DNA of 64,000 nt from Verrucosispora sp. NA02020 (GTDB taxonomy: Bacteria; Actinomycetota; Actinomycetes; Mycobacteriales; Micromonosporaceae): positions 5,642,001-5,706,000 of the forward strand of contig NZ_CP054923.1 in the NCBI RefSeq assembly GCF_013364215.1, read 5' to 3'. This document shows, piece by piece, positions 8,798-17,023 of this stretch. A program made the position numbers and the translations under genes. The notes beneath the pieces were generated by a model. It saw only the letters and a list, made by a program, of their open reading frames with translations, had not been told where the DNA came from and made no database searches. Position 1 is the first letter of the stretch; each line of letters starts with the position of its first letter.

Positions 8798-10231
8798 TCA
8801 GGCCAGGGCGAAGGTGACCGTGCGGGTGGCCGGGTCGGCCGCGACCAGTCGGACCCGGACCCGGGTGCCGAGCGTCAGCTCGCCGGTGCACCGGGCCCGT
8901 ACCGGCGGATCGTCCAGGGCCACCGCGCCCCCGGGCGGACGGTTCGCGCGCCCCTTGCCGTTCGGCGGCGCGTCGACGTCCAGCACCGCCGCGTCGAACG
9001 TCTCCCCCACCCGGTGCGCCAACAACACCGCCTCGGCCAGGTCGATCGCACCCCGACTCGCCGCCGACGCGGCCCGGTCCGTCGTCGACATCACCGCCGG
9101 CAACCGGGGCAACGCCTCCCGGGCCCAGTCCGGCACCGCACGGCCGTCGTGCAGGGCCAGGCAGACCTCCGTGGCGTACCGGTCGGCCAGCCGACGCAGC
9201 GGCGCTGTCACGTGCGCGTACGCCGCCGCCACCCCACCGTGCACCGGCTGCTCCGGGACCTCGCCGTCGAACGCCGTGTACGCCGCCGACCGCATCAGCT
9301 CCGCCGCCTGATCGACGAAGGCGGCGGCCCTCGGTTGCGCCGGGTCCAACCCCAGCAGCAACTCCCCGACGCTCATCCCCTCCGGCCAGTCCACGCCCAG
9401 CGGCCCCGCCGCCGCCCGCAACCGCTGCACCGCCTCCGCCTTCGGCGCGGGCATCGTCCGCAACAGCCCGATCCCGCCGGCCAGCATCAGGTCCGCCGCC
9501 GCCATCCCGGTGAGCAGCGAAATCTGCGCGTTGTGCTCCTCCATCGGCACCGGTGCCCGCAGCACCAGCCGCCACCCGTCGCCGTCGGCCTCCACGTCCT
9601 GCTCGGGGATCGGCAGATTGATCGCACCCCGGCGCAGACCCCGCGCGGTCAGCAGCGCACCGATCTCCGGCAACAACGCGATCGGCTCCGGCAACCGGCC
9701 CGCGTCCGCGTCGGCCTGCACACTCGGATAATCCAACTGGGCCCGGCTGCGCACCAGCGCCCGCTCCAGCGAGACAGCCGTGGTCGCGCCCTCGGCGTCC
9801 AGGTCGATGGTCCACAGCACCGCCGCCCGGTCCACGTCCGGCAACAGGCTCGCCGCACCCTCACCGAGACTGTGCGGGTGCAACGGCACGTTGCCGTCGG
9901 GCAGGTACACCGTCTGCCCCCGCCGCCAGGTCTCCTCCTCCAACGCACCACCCGGGCGTACGTGCGCGGCCACGTCCGCGATCGCGTACCGCACCCGGAA
10001 GCCCCCACCCGTACGGCGGCTGAGGTGCATCGCCTGGTCCAGATCCCGCGACCCCGGCGGATCCACCGTGACCAGCGGCACGTCCGTCCGGTCCACCGCC
10101 GGCCGGGGCGGTGCGGCGACCGCCTCGTCGGCCTCCCGCTGCGCCTGCTCGGGGTACGCCTCAGGCAGCCCCAACTCACGACGTAGCCCGCCGAAATCGA
10201 TGCGGGGTGCGACAACCCGTCGGATGACCAT
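8798..10231 (-). CDS. RNB-domain exoribonuclease (RNase II/R superfamily)
   Basis: 477 residues, shorter than RNase II or RNase R. The RNB domain starts near residue 45 with DPPGSRDLDQAMHL. This gives Asp57, Asp63 and Asp65 of the metal site, but Gln66 where the classic RNase II site has a fourth Asp. Downstream RNB blocks VRYAIADVAAHV, YLPDGNVPLHPHSLGEG and YAHVTAPLRRLADRY are intact. There is no N-terminal cold-shock domain; the C-terminus ends in a short S1-like beta segment (ELTLGTRVRVRLV). It probably degrades RNA 3' to 5', with activity to be confirmed because of the Gln. Confidence 0.88.
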   Translation of the reverse strand: MVIRRVVAPRIDFGGLRRELGLPEAYPEQAQREADEAVAAPPRPAVDRTDVPLVTVDPPGSRDLDQAMHLSRRTGGGFRVRYAIADVAAHVRPGGALEEETWRRGQTVYLPDGNVPLHPHSLGEGAASLLPDVDRAAVLWTIDLDAEGATTAVSLERALVRSRAQLDYPSVQADADAGRLPEPIALLPEIGALLTARGLRRGAINLPIPEQDVEADGDGWRLVLRAPVPMEEHNAQISLLTGMAAADLMLAGGIGLLRTMPAPKAEAVQRLRAAAGPLGVDWPEGMSVGELLLGLDPAQPRAAAFVDQAAELMRSAAYTAFDGEVPEQPVHGGVAAAYAHVTAPLRRLADRYATEVCLALHDGRAVPDWAREALPRLPAVMSTTDRAASAASRGAIDLAEAVLLAHRVGETFDAAVLDVDAPPNGKGRANRPPGGAVALDDPPVRARCTGELTLGTRVRVRLVAADPATRTVTFALA

Positions 10232-10327
10232 GGGCCAATCCTGACAGCCTCCCGCACACCCCGCCCTCCTCCGACCGACCACCCCACCACCACACGTCGG
10301 TGGCGGGTGCGGCGAGCCCGCACGCGT

Positions 10328-10398
10328 CGATCATGGAGTTGTGGCACCCGCCTCGCCCAATTTCGCGGCTTTCGCGGAGGGCCACAACTCCATGATCG
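10328..10398. terminator. Long inverted repeat downstream of the H1-like gene
   Basis: 18-bp perfect arms at 10328-10345 and 10381-10398 (cgatcatggagttgtggc) with a 35-nt loop. It lies about 85 bp beyond the minus-strand H1-like stop codon and ahead of the RNB gene. It can act as a terminator, or be a dispersed palindromic repeat. The rest of 10232-10481 shows no gene. Confidence 0.6.
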
Positions 10399-10481
10399 CG
10401 CGAGGCCGACCGGCCTTGAGCGCGCGAGGGTGACCGACGGGCAACGCGTGGGTAGGGACCTGCTTCGTCGAAGTGGGGTGC

Positions 10482-12116
10482 CTACTTGGCGGTGGCTCGC
10501 TTGGCGGGGGCCTTGCGGGCCGAGGTCGTCGTCCGCTTCGCGGTGGACTTCGCCGCCGAACCCGTGGACTGACGCGCACGGCTCGCGGCGCTCGTCGTGG
10601 CCTTCTTCGCCGGGGCCGTGGACTTGCGGGCCGCCGCCCTGGTCGTCGCGCTCGCCGTGGACTTGCGGGCCGGTGCTGTCGACGTGCGCGCCGAGGCGGT
10701 GGACTTCTTCGCCGGTACGGCGGACTTCCGAGCCGCCGTGGCCCGGGTCGTCGTCTTCTTCGCTGCGGTCGCCGTCTTGCGTGTCGCGGCCGGCCGGGTC
10801 GAGGCCGCCTTCTTCGCCGGAGCGGTCTTACGGGCCGGAGCGACGCGACCTGTCGCCGCTTTCCTCGCCGGAGCCGCCTTCTTCGCCGGAGCGACGCGAC
10901 TTGTCGCCTTCTTCGCCGGAGCGGTCTTGCGCGCCGGTGTGGCCCGACCAGTCGAGGCATTCTTCGTCGGAGCGGCTTTACGAGCCGGAGCGGCCCGACC
11001 TGTCGCCGCCTTCTTCGCCGGAGCCGTCTTCGTCGCGGGAGCGGCCTTGCGCGCGGAAACGGTCCGACCGGCCGTCGTCTTCGTCGCGGGGGCGGCGGTG
11101 GACGCCTTCTTCGCCGGGGCCTTCTTCGCGGGTGCCTTCGCCGCCGTCGTACGGGCGGGGGTCCGGGTCGACGCCGTGGTGGTCTTGCGCGCGGGTGCCT
11201 TGCTGGCCGCCGCCGTGGTCTTCGTGGCCGGTGCCTTGCGCGCGGTGGTGGCCCGCGCCATCGTCGCCTTGCGCGCGGGCGCGGCCTTCCGCGCGGCGGA
11301 AGCAGCCTTGCGCGCGGGCGCAGTCTTACCCACGGCGGAAGCAGCCTTCCGGGCCGGCGCGGCCTTGCCCACGGCGGAAGCAGCCTTCCGAGCCGGCGCG
11401 GCCTTGCGCGCGGCGGGCGCGGTCTTACGCGCCGGGGTCGCCGCGCTCGCGGACGCCTTGGCGGCCGTGGTGCGCGCTGCCGTGCCCCGGGCCGCTGTAC
11501 TGCCGGCCGCCGCGCTCCGAGTGCTCGTGCTCCGGGTACCCGTGGTCCGCGCCGCCGTGGTCCGGGCCGCTGTGGCCGTCGCTGTGGTGGCCTTGTTGGC
11601 CGGTGCCCGCTTGGCCGCTGTCGTGGTGCGCGCCGGAGCCGGGCGCCCCTCGCTCGCCGCAGCCCGCGCCGAGGTGGTCTTCTTCCCCGCACCGGCAGCG
11701 GCCGTCTTCTTCGCCGCAGCCGCAGGCGTGGGCTTCACGCCGGTGGCAGCCGTAGCGGACCCGGGCGCGGTCTTCCGACCGGCAGCCGCAGGGGTCGCCG
11801 CGGTGATCTGACTGGCGGGGGACTTCACGGCGGCGCGCTTGCGGGCGGGGGCCGTCGTGGTGCCCGCTGACGCGGTCGCGTTCGCGGCCGGGGTCGCCGT
11901 GGCGGTGCGCCGGGCGGCCGGGGGCGTGGCGGTGGTGCGCTGGGAGGCCGGGGCCCGGCCGGCAGCACCGGACGCGGTACGGGTGGCCGGGGCGGTGCCG
12001 TTCGCGCGACGCGTGGTCGGCGTACGGGTGAGGCCGGCGGTGCGGTCCGTGGCGGCAGTCTGCCGGGCGGGTGTTCGCGTCGCGGCCGGTCGGGTGGCCT
12101 GTTGTGCTTCGGCCAT
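10482..12116 (-). CDS. Histone H1-like Ala/Lys/Arg-rich repetitive protein
   Basis: 544 residues with AAGGAGG ahead of ATG 12116 (MAEAQQATRPAAT). The whole protein is low complexity: Ala, Lys, Thr, Arg, Pro and Ser only, with recurring KKAAPARKA, RKTAPAKKA and TTAR units. There is no globular domain and almost no hydrophobic residues. This resembles the C-terminal tail of eukaryotic H1 and bacterial H1-like or HupS-type tails, which bind DNA non-specifically and compact the nucleoid. Binding is inferred from composition alone. Repeat length is expected to vary between strains by slippage. Confidence 0.8.
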   Translation of the reverse strand: MAEAQQATRPAATRTPARQTAATDRTAGLTRTPTTRRANGTAPATRTASGAAGRAPASQRTTATPPAARRTATATPAANATASAGTTTAPARKRAAVKSPASQITAATPAAAGRKTAPGSATAATGVKPTPAAAAKKTAAAGAGKKTTSARAAASEGRPAPARTTTAAKRAPANKATTATATAARTTAARTTGTRSTSTRSAAAGSTAARGTAARTTAAKASASAATPARKTAPAARKAAPARKAASAVGKAAPARKAASAVGKTAPARKAASAARKAAPARKATMARATTARKAPATKTTAAASKAPARKTTTASTRTPARTTAAKAPAKKAPAKKASTAAPATKTTAGRTVSARKAAPATKTAPAKKAATGRAAPARKAAPTKNASTGRATPARKTAPAKKATSRVAPAKKAAPARKAATGRVAPARKTAPAKKAASTRPAATRKTATAAKKTTTRATAARKSAVPAKKSTASARTSTAPARKSTASATTRAAARKSTAPAKKATTSAASRARQSTGSAAKSTAKRTTTSARKAPAKRATAK

Positions 12117-12192
12117 CTCGGTTCCTCCTTGGGGACGTGCCGCCGCCCTCGCGGCGCACGTGGTGTCGCGACGCGAGGTCGTCCCGCGTCGG

Positions 12193-12402
12193 CTACTTCT
12201 CCTCCCCGTCCTCCTCGGCCCTACGGGCGTCCTCGGCTTCCCACGCTTCGTTGCGCTCCCGCACCTTCTGCAGGGCGTTCTCCGCGTCGGTGGCCGAGGC
12301 GTACGGGCCGAGGACGTGCCGGGCAGGGCACACGTCGGCTTCGTGCTCGACCCGGTGGTGTCGCGTACACCAGTAGTAGCGCCCATGTCCGCTGTCGTTC
12401 AT
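12193..12402 (-). CDS. Small conserved-looking hypothetical protein
   Basis: 69 residues from ATG 12402 (MNDSGHGRYYWCTRHHRVE). The first half has Cys/His residues (WCTRHHRVEH, DVCPARH) that could bind a metal. The second half is an acidic, Arg-rich helix (ENALQKVRERNEAWEAEDA). It lies just upstream of the H1-like gene on the same strand, so the two may be co-transcribed. ATG 12417 is an alternative start. No function is recognised. Confidence 0.7.
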   Translation of the reverse strand: MNDSGHGRYYWCTRHHRVEHEADVCPARHVLGPYASATDAENALQKVRERNEAWEAEDARRAEEDGEEK

Positions 12403-12732
12403 GGGATCACTGTGCATCGGGACACGACGGCCCGCCACCGGAACACTGCAAGTCACCAGGCTTTTCCACAGTAGACCTGCTTGTGGCTTTACATGCGAAA
12501 ACGGCGAAAAACACAAAATGTCGAGGTAGTGCGAACACTCTCCGTGCACGACAGGGTGTCGCTGCGACGGCGGATGTCGACGCCGACGGCACAATGTCGG
12601 CACGCCGCGACGGCGCGCGCACCGAGCGCGTCCGAGGCTCGCTAAATCCAAGCCTGCCAGGGAAATCGGGCCACCGGCCGGATCGTCCTGACCGGATGCG
12701 AGCGCCGATCGGCACCCGGCTAAGGTCGCCGG
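12403..12732. other. Divergent intergenic region
   Basis: 330 bp between divergent genes. It is noticeably AT-richer around 12465-12535 (ggctttacatgcgaaaac and following), which fits promoter DNA. No gene or strong repeat is seen. Confidence 0.5.
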
Positions 12733-13242
12733 ATGGGCGTACCGGAATACATCCTGAGGATGCGTGAACACGTCGGACACGAGCTGATTTGGCTACCCAG
12801 CGTCAGCGCGGTGGTCCGGAACGACGCGGGCGAGCTGTTGCTCTCCCGACTCGCCTACGACGGGCGATGGTCGGTGGTGAGTGGCTTCGTCGAGCCGGAG
12901 GAGCAGCCGGCCAGCGCGGTGGTCCGCGCGGTGCTGGAGGAGACCGGTCTGGAGGTCGAGCCGCTGCGGCTGAGCAGCGCGGTGACGCATCCGCGCACGT
13001 ACCCGAACGGGGACCGCTGCGAGTACCTCAACCTCGGCTTCCGCTGCCGTCTGCTCGGCGGCGACCTGCGGGTCGACAACGAGGAGTCGCCGGACGTGCG
13101 GTGGTTCGCCCCGGGGCGGCTGCCCGACCTCGACGAGCACGCCCGGATGGTGATCCGGCACGCGCTGGGCACCGAGGTGTCGGCGTACTTCCTGCCCGCC
13201 GGGATGCGCTGGGGCGCGCCGGGCGAACTCGAGCATGCCTGA
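12733..13242 (+). CDS. NUDIX hydrolase
   Basis: 169 residues. The Nudix box begins at GFVEPEEQ and continues to RAVLEETGL. The diphosphate-cleaving Glu pair is present, but the first Glu of the consensus RExxEE is replaced by Ala. Nudix enzymes hydrolyse nucleoside diphosphates linked to other groups, using Mg2+. NGDRCEYLNLGFRCRL and ESPDVRWF match the ADP-ribose/MutT-like part of the fold. The substrate is not predictable. It overlaps the next gene by 8 bp. Confidence 0.93.
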   Translation: MGVPEYILRMREHVGHELIWLPSVSAVVRNDAGELLLSRLAYDGRWSVVSGFVEPEEQPASAVVRAVLEETGLEVEPLRLSSAVTHPRTYPNGDRCEYLNLGFRCRLLGGDLRVDNEESPDVRWFAPGRLPDLDEHARMVIRHALGTEVSAYFLPAGMRWGAPGELEHA

Positions 13243-14029
13243 CGCGCTGCTGCGCTACCTGACCGAGCTGGTCGCCGCCGCGCGCGAGGTGCTCGGCGAC
13301 GACCTGCGCGGGGCGTACGCGGCGGGCTCGGTGGGGTTGGACGCGTACCAGCCGGGGCGCAGTGACGTGGACGTGGCGCTGGTCTGCGGCGGCCCGCTGG
13401 ACCGCACGACGGCCGGTGAGCTGATGGCGCGGCTGCGACACGAGACGCTGCCCTGCCCGGCGCGCGGGCTGGAACTGGTGGTGTACCGGTGGGAGGTGGC
13501 CCGGTCGGGCACTCCCGAGCCGGGGTTCGAGGTGGAGCTGAACACCGGCGCGGGGATGGCCTTCCGGGTGTCGTACGGCCCGGCGGACCGGCCGCCCGCC
13601 GACGGCCTGTTCTGGTACGGCCTGGACCGCAGCATCCTGCACCAGAGCGGGCGGGCCCTCCTCGGCCCGCCCGCCGCCGACGTCGTCGCCGACCTCTCCC
13701 CCGACGACCTGCGGCGGCTCGTGGTCGAGGCGCTGCGGTGGTGGCTGGCGCTGCCGCTGCCCGCCGGCGACGTGCCCGCACCCGGAGCGGAGGACGCCGT
13801 GCTCGGCGCGTGCCGGTCCTGGGTACGCCTGCACCACGGGGTGTGGCTGCCCAAGGTGGCCGCCGGCCGGCGGCTGCTGGCCGAGGCCGGACCGCTCGTC
13901 GACGCCGCGACCACCGACCTGGTGGTCCGGTCGGTCGCCGCCCGCGACGGCGGCCCACCCCCGTCCGGCCCGCAGGCCCGCGCCTTCCAGCGCCGGGTGT
14001 TGGCCGACCTCACCGGTACGCCGTCCTGA
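13235..14029 (+). CDS. Nucleotidyltransferase of aminoglycoside adenylyltransferase type
   Basis: 264 residues overlapping the Nudix gene. The polymerase-beta-like motif AAGSVGLDAYQPGRSDVD supplies the Gly-Ser and paired Asp metal ligands. A C-terminal helical domain (about 150-260) resembles the ANT(3'')/DUF4111 type. Such enzymes transfer AMP to aminoglycosides. In soil actinomycetes this chromosomal form often has no known substrate, so resistance is only a possibility. Co-translation with the Nudix protein suggests a shared nucleotide-related role. Confidence 0.85.
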   Translation: MPDALLRYLTELVAAAREVLGDDLRGAYAAGSVGLDAYQPGRSDVDVALVCGGPLDRTTAGELMARLRHETLPCPARGLELVVYRWEVARSGTPEPGFEVELNTGAGMAFRVSYGPADRPPADGLFWYGLDRSILHQSGRALLGPPAADVVADLSPDDLRRLVVEALRWWLALPLPAGDVPAPGAEDAVLGACRSWVRLHHGVWLPKVAAGRRLLAEAGPLVDAATTDLVVRSVAARDGGPPPSGPQARAFQRRVLADLTGTPS

Positions 14030-14033
14030 GCGC

Positions 14034-14900
14034 TCAGGCCGCAACCGGCTCCACCGGGATCCACAGCTCCGCGTCGGCGTGAGCGCCGTCGGCCGAGATC
14101 CGGGTACGGGAGATCTCCGGACCGGGCCGGGAGCGGTACGGGTTGGACGGGAACCACTGCGTGAACACGTCCCGCCACAGGTGCTGCACCGCCTCCGGAA
14201 AGGCCCCGGAGATCTCGAAGACCGCCCACGTCCCCGCCGACACCGGCATGGCGTCCAGGTCCTCGGGCACGTCGGCGCCGGTGGCCACGCAGAACCAGTA
14301 GTCGAGTTCGGTGCCCTCGGCGCGACTGTCGGCGAGGCCGGCACCGACGTTGACGACGCCCGCCGGCTCCTGGTCGGACAGCGCCTCGATCCGGTCCCGG
14401 GTCGCCGCTTCGATGCTCCTGACGAACGCCACGATGGCCGGGTTCATGCCCCCGTGCACCAGCGGCACCCGGGCCTTGCGGCCGACCAGCCGGAAGGACT
14501 CCTTCTGCACGATGCGGTACCGCATGCTGCTGCTTCCCTCGACGGTCAGCCGGAAGGACATCCGGGGCTGGGCCCGCAACACCGCGCCGGTACGCCGGGC
14601 CTCACCGGGTCCGACCCCGTGCACCGCCTTGAACGCGCGGGCGAACGCCTCGGCCGAGCCGTACCCCCAGCGGACCGCGATGTCGAGCAGCGTGCGCTCC
14701 CCCGCGACCACCTCCGCGCCGGCCACCGTGAGCCGGCGACGCCGCACGTACTCGGAGAGCGGAACGCCGGCCAGCGCGGAGAACAGCCGCCGGAAGTGGT
14801 GCTCCGACGTGACCGCGATCCGCGCCAGCTCACCGGCGTCGACCGGCCGGTCCAGGTGCCGCTCGATGTGCTCCATGGCCTGGTTGAGTCGCTCCAGCAC
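14034..14900 (-). CDS. AraC-family regulator with GyrI-like effector domain
   Basis: 288 residues from GTG 14900 preceded by AAGGAG. The N-terminal double HTH (LDRPVDAGELARIAVTSEHH to YGSAEAFARAFKAVHG) is AraC/XylS type. A C-terminal GyrI/SOUL-like domain from about residue 120 (RYRIVQKESFRLVGRKARV) ends in AELWIPVEP. This SoxS/Rob-like arrangement binds hydrophobic or cationic ligands and controls stress or efflux genes. No target is evident nearby; it converges on the nucleotidyltransferase gene. Confidence 0.9.
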   Translation of the reverse strand: MLERLNQAMEHIERHLDRPVDAGELARIAVTSEHHFRRLFSALAGVPLSEYVRRRRLTVAGAEVVAGERTLLDIAVRWGYGSAEAFARAFKAVHGVGPGEARRTGAVLRAQPRMSFRLTVEGSSSMRYRIVQKESFRLVGRKARVPLVHGGMNPAIVAFVRSIEAATRDRIEALSDQEPAGVVNVGAGLADSRAEGTELDYWFCVATGADVPEDLDAMPVSAGTWAVFEISGAFPEAVQHLWRDVFTQWFPSNPYRSRPGPEISRTRISADGAHADAELWIPVEPVAA

Positions 14901-15285
14901 CTGGTGTCTCCTTCCCCTGCGCCACCCACACTATGGACGCGACGGCACCGGGCACCCGACAGGCTGTGCCCGGTGCCGTCGGTGGTACTCCATGCGCGTC
15001 CCCGGGTACCCGACGCCGCTCCGAAACGACGTCGACCCACCGACGATGCCCAGGTTGCAGACTGAGTAGCAGACGACGTCGGCACCGAGACATCAGCCGC
15101 AGCGACGAACTCGACCGGCCCGCCGGTCACCGAGCGTGGCCCACTCAGTTCGATCGCGCTGCCCCCGGGTGCACACCGCAGGTCAGGTGTGCCACCCTCG
15201 TCCGAGATTTGCTCACCCGGGGCCCGGCCCCCGGGAAGACCACGAGCTGGCGCGAACCCGGACGCCAGTCGAACCTGGAGGCACC
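14901..15285. other. Divergent intergenic region with a hairpin at 14941-14980
   Basis: 385 bp between araC-type and roadblock genes. A 15-bp perfect stem (gacggcaccgggcac at 14941-14955, partner 14966-14980, 10-nt loop) lies 40 bp upstream of the regulator start, so it would be in its leader or operator region. No gene is seen elsewhere in it. Confidence 0.55.
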
Positions 15286-15657
15286 GTGGCCAACCTCGAC
15301 ACCGCCCTCAAGGACGCCATGACGATCGACGGCGCGATCGGCGTCGCGCTCGTCGACTACACCAGCGGGATGACACTCGGCGTCGCGGGCGGCACACCGG
15401 AGATCGACCTGACCGTCGCCGCCGCCGGCAACACCGACGTGGTACGCGCCAAGATGCGGACCATCGAGATGCTCAAGCTCAACGACGAGATCGAGGACAT
15501 GCTGATCACCCTCGGCGGTCAGTACCACATCATCCGGCCGCTGGCCGGCGCCAACGGCAAGGGCCTGTTCCTCTACCTGATGCTCAGCAAGACCCGCTCC
15601 AACCTGGCTCTCGCCCGCCACCAGCTGCGCAGCATCGAGGAGCGCCTCGAACTGTGA
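15286..15657 (+). CDS. Roadblock/LC7-like domain protein
   Basis: 123 residues from GTG 15286 with GGAGG upstream. VALVDYTSGMTLGVAGG followed by a helix and the strand DMLITLGGQYHIIRPL resembles the beta-alpha-beta roadblock fold. Actinobacterial roadblock proteins regulate small GTPases or act in conservons with a sensor kinase. Here no GTPase or kinase gene is adjacent. It overlaps the next gene by GTGA and the two likely form a pair. The fold is inferred from the pattern, without a search. Confidence 0.72.
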   Translation: MANLDTALKDAMTIDGAIGVALVDYTSGMTLGVAGGTPEIDLTVAAAGNTDVVRAKMRTIEMLKLNDEIEDMLITLGGQYHIIRPLAGANGKGLFLYLMLSKTRSNLALARHQLRSIEERLEL

Positions 15658-16118
15658 GCGAGACCTTCCTACCCCGCCGCACCGCGCAACGCCCGGCCGC
15701 CCCACCGCCGCCTGCCTTCCCGCCGTCCCTGGCCGGCAACCCGCGTCTGCCGTACCCGGCCATCGGCACCGAACTCGCCGAGCTGCGCCTACAGATCCCC
15801 GGCGTGCAGGGAAGCGTCCTCGGCGGCGTGGACGGACTGCGCATCACCCACGACGTACCACCACCGCTGGACCCCGACGACCTGGCCGCGATGGCGGCGG
15901 CGACCTTCGGCCTCGGCCGGCAGGTCAGCCTCCGACTCGGCCAGGGCGAGTTCCGGCAGTCCACCGTCCGCAACCAGGCCGGCTACTTCTCCGTGTACGC
16001 CGTCGGCCCGCAGGCCCTGCTCTCCGTGGTCGGCGCCGACGCGATCAACGTGGCCCGCCTCCACCTGCACGCCCCACCCGTCGCGGAACGCCTCGCCGCG
16101 CTGCTCACGCAGGTCTGA
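15654..16118 (+). CDS. Second roadblock/LC7-like protein
   Basis: 154 residues, GTG overlapping the previous stop codon. After a Pro/Ala-rich N-terminus of about 40 residues, IPGVQGSVLGGVDGLRITHD and ALLSVVGADAINVARLHLHA match the roadblock core. A partner for the upstream protein is likely since these domains dimerise. Its last codons (CTGCTCACGCAGGTCTGA) form unit 1 of a tandem repeat that continues past the stop. Confidence 0.75.
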   Translation: MSETFLPRRTAQRPAAPPPPAFPPSLAGNPRLPYPAIGTELAELRLQIPGVQGSVLGGVDGLRITHDVPPPLDPDDLAAMAAATFGLGRQVSLRLGQGEFRQSTVRNQAGYFSVYAVGPQALLSVVGADAINVARLHLHAPPVAERLAALLTQV

Positions 16119-16201
16119 CCGCTGCTGCTCACGCAGGTCTGATCGCTCTGTTGGTCGCGCGGTCTGACCGTTCTGTTGCTCGCGCAGGGATGACCGCTCT
16201 G
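16101..16201 (+). repeat. Degenerate ~25-bp tandem repeat, four units, spanning a stop codon
   Basis: Units start at 16101, 16125, 16151 and 16176, with core ctgctcacgcaggtctgac. Unit 1 contains the TGA of the upstream roadblock gene; units 2-4 are untranslated and progressively diverged. Confidence 0.75.
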
Positions 16202-16210
16202 CCACGAGCC

Positions 16211-16277
16211 GGGCTCACCGCCATCGTGTGCGCCACGCGCCGCGCGTGATTCCTCGCCACACGATGGCGGTGAGCCC
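16211..16277 (+). terminator. 20-bp inverted repeat downstream of the roadblock pair
   Basis: 16211-16230 pairs perfectly with 16258-16277 around a 27-nt loop. It follows the tandem repeat and is the probable end of the operon. From here to 16416 no gene is seen. Confidence 0.65.
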
Positions 16278-16416
16278 ACCACCCTAGTCACCCGTCGCGC
16301 GAGGACGTCTCGCTGACTGCCGCCCAGGCAAGCCGGAAGCCCTTCTGAGACCGGCGACGAGGACGAACACCGACCGCCGCTCGGTGGCCTGACCACGGTT
16401 GCCGATCTGGTATCCC

Positions 16417-16683
16417 TCAAGCCAGATCCAGCCGTCGAACGTCGTCCAGTCGAGAGCCCTGATCAGTCGGAAGTGGATCGGTCTGTGGAACTGCGGACTG
16501 GCCTCCCGGGTGAGGTAGAGCAGTTCTCCCGACCGAGGTACGCCAGGCGTTGACGGTCACTGCGGCGTCTTCGAGCCTTGGGCAGGCGGTGTGCGGTTGA
16601 CAGCGCGTACAGACGCCCTTGTGGTGGGCGTCGATGACCGACCACGCGAGTTCGACACGGAACGGGACCTCAGGCCGGGTCAT
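16417..16683 (-). CDS. Small hypothetical protein with Cys motif
   Basis: 88 residues, starting 14 bp inside the preceding ORF. CTRCQPHTACPRL has three Cys that could bind zinc, after an N-terminal ELAWSVIDAHHKGV helix. The tail after residue 50 looks less conserved. Coupled to the next upstream ORF and divergent from a GntR gene, the pair resembles small accessory genes of integrative elements. No function is recognised. Confidence 0.5.
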   Translation of the reverse strand: MTRPEVPFRVELAWSVIDAHHKGVCTRCQPHTACPRLEDAAVTVNAWRTSVGRTALPHPGGQSAVPQTDPLPTDQGSRLDDVRRLDLA

Positions 16684-16852
16684 CGGCGGAGCCGTCCGGC
16701 CTCTCGTCAGAACTCGGACGGTGGTAGGGACGCTGGTTCGTCGACCCGCTGTGCGCCAGTCCAGCTCGGACGCGCACTTGGTCGACCGAGATCACCTGCC
16801 AGACGACGTCGATGGGCTCGTCCGGCCTCTGGAACCACTTCGACCGCGTCAC
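16670..16852 (-). CDS. Small hypothetical protein
   Basis: 60 residues from GTG 16852, chosen because GGAGG stands six bases upstream. WFQRPDEPIDVVWQVISVDQVRVRAGL is followed by a polar tail. Overlap with the downstream ORF (ATGACCCGGCCTGA) indicates translational coupling. No domain is recognised. Confidence 0.5.
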   Translation of the reverse strand: MTRSKWFQRPDEPIDVVWQVISVDQVRVRAGLAHSGSTNQRPYHRPSSDERPDGSADDPA

Positions 16853-16952
16853 TGGTTGCCTCCGGAAGTCGTAGGGCAACCGACACAGACACACCTACCC
16901 CTAGGTCACTCTCCGTGCCGGTTGCGTTGCAACCCTAAGCCCGTCCAGTCAA

Positions 16953-16966
16953 CCTGTCTAGACAGG
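16953..16966. promoter_or_regulatory. Palindromic operator candidate for the adjacent GntR protein
   Basis: Perfect 14-bp palindrome cctgtctagacagg between the divergent small ORFs and the GntR gene. It shares the TGTCT/AGACA half-site with the two operator regions of the downstream mobile element. Confidence 0.6.
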
Positions 16967-17023
16967 CTCGCCTAGGGTGCGGCGCAGAAGAGACTCCGGA
17001 AGATCGGCGGTACGGTGACGGAC

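Noticed and set aside
10307..11870. Several overlapping plus-strand frames opposite the H1-like gene
   Set aside because: They arise from repetitive low-complexity DNA; only the minus-strand frame has a strong ribosome site and a known composition class.
16101..16201. CRISPR-like short repeats
   Set aside because: Units are contiguous, without spacers, and include a coding stop region, so it is a tandem repeat.
16430..16470. Possible third rnpB-terminator-like copy (ccagtcgagagccctgatca)
   Set aside because: Resemblance to the attL hairpin is partial, the pairing partner is missing and no P1 strand is present.
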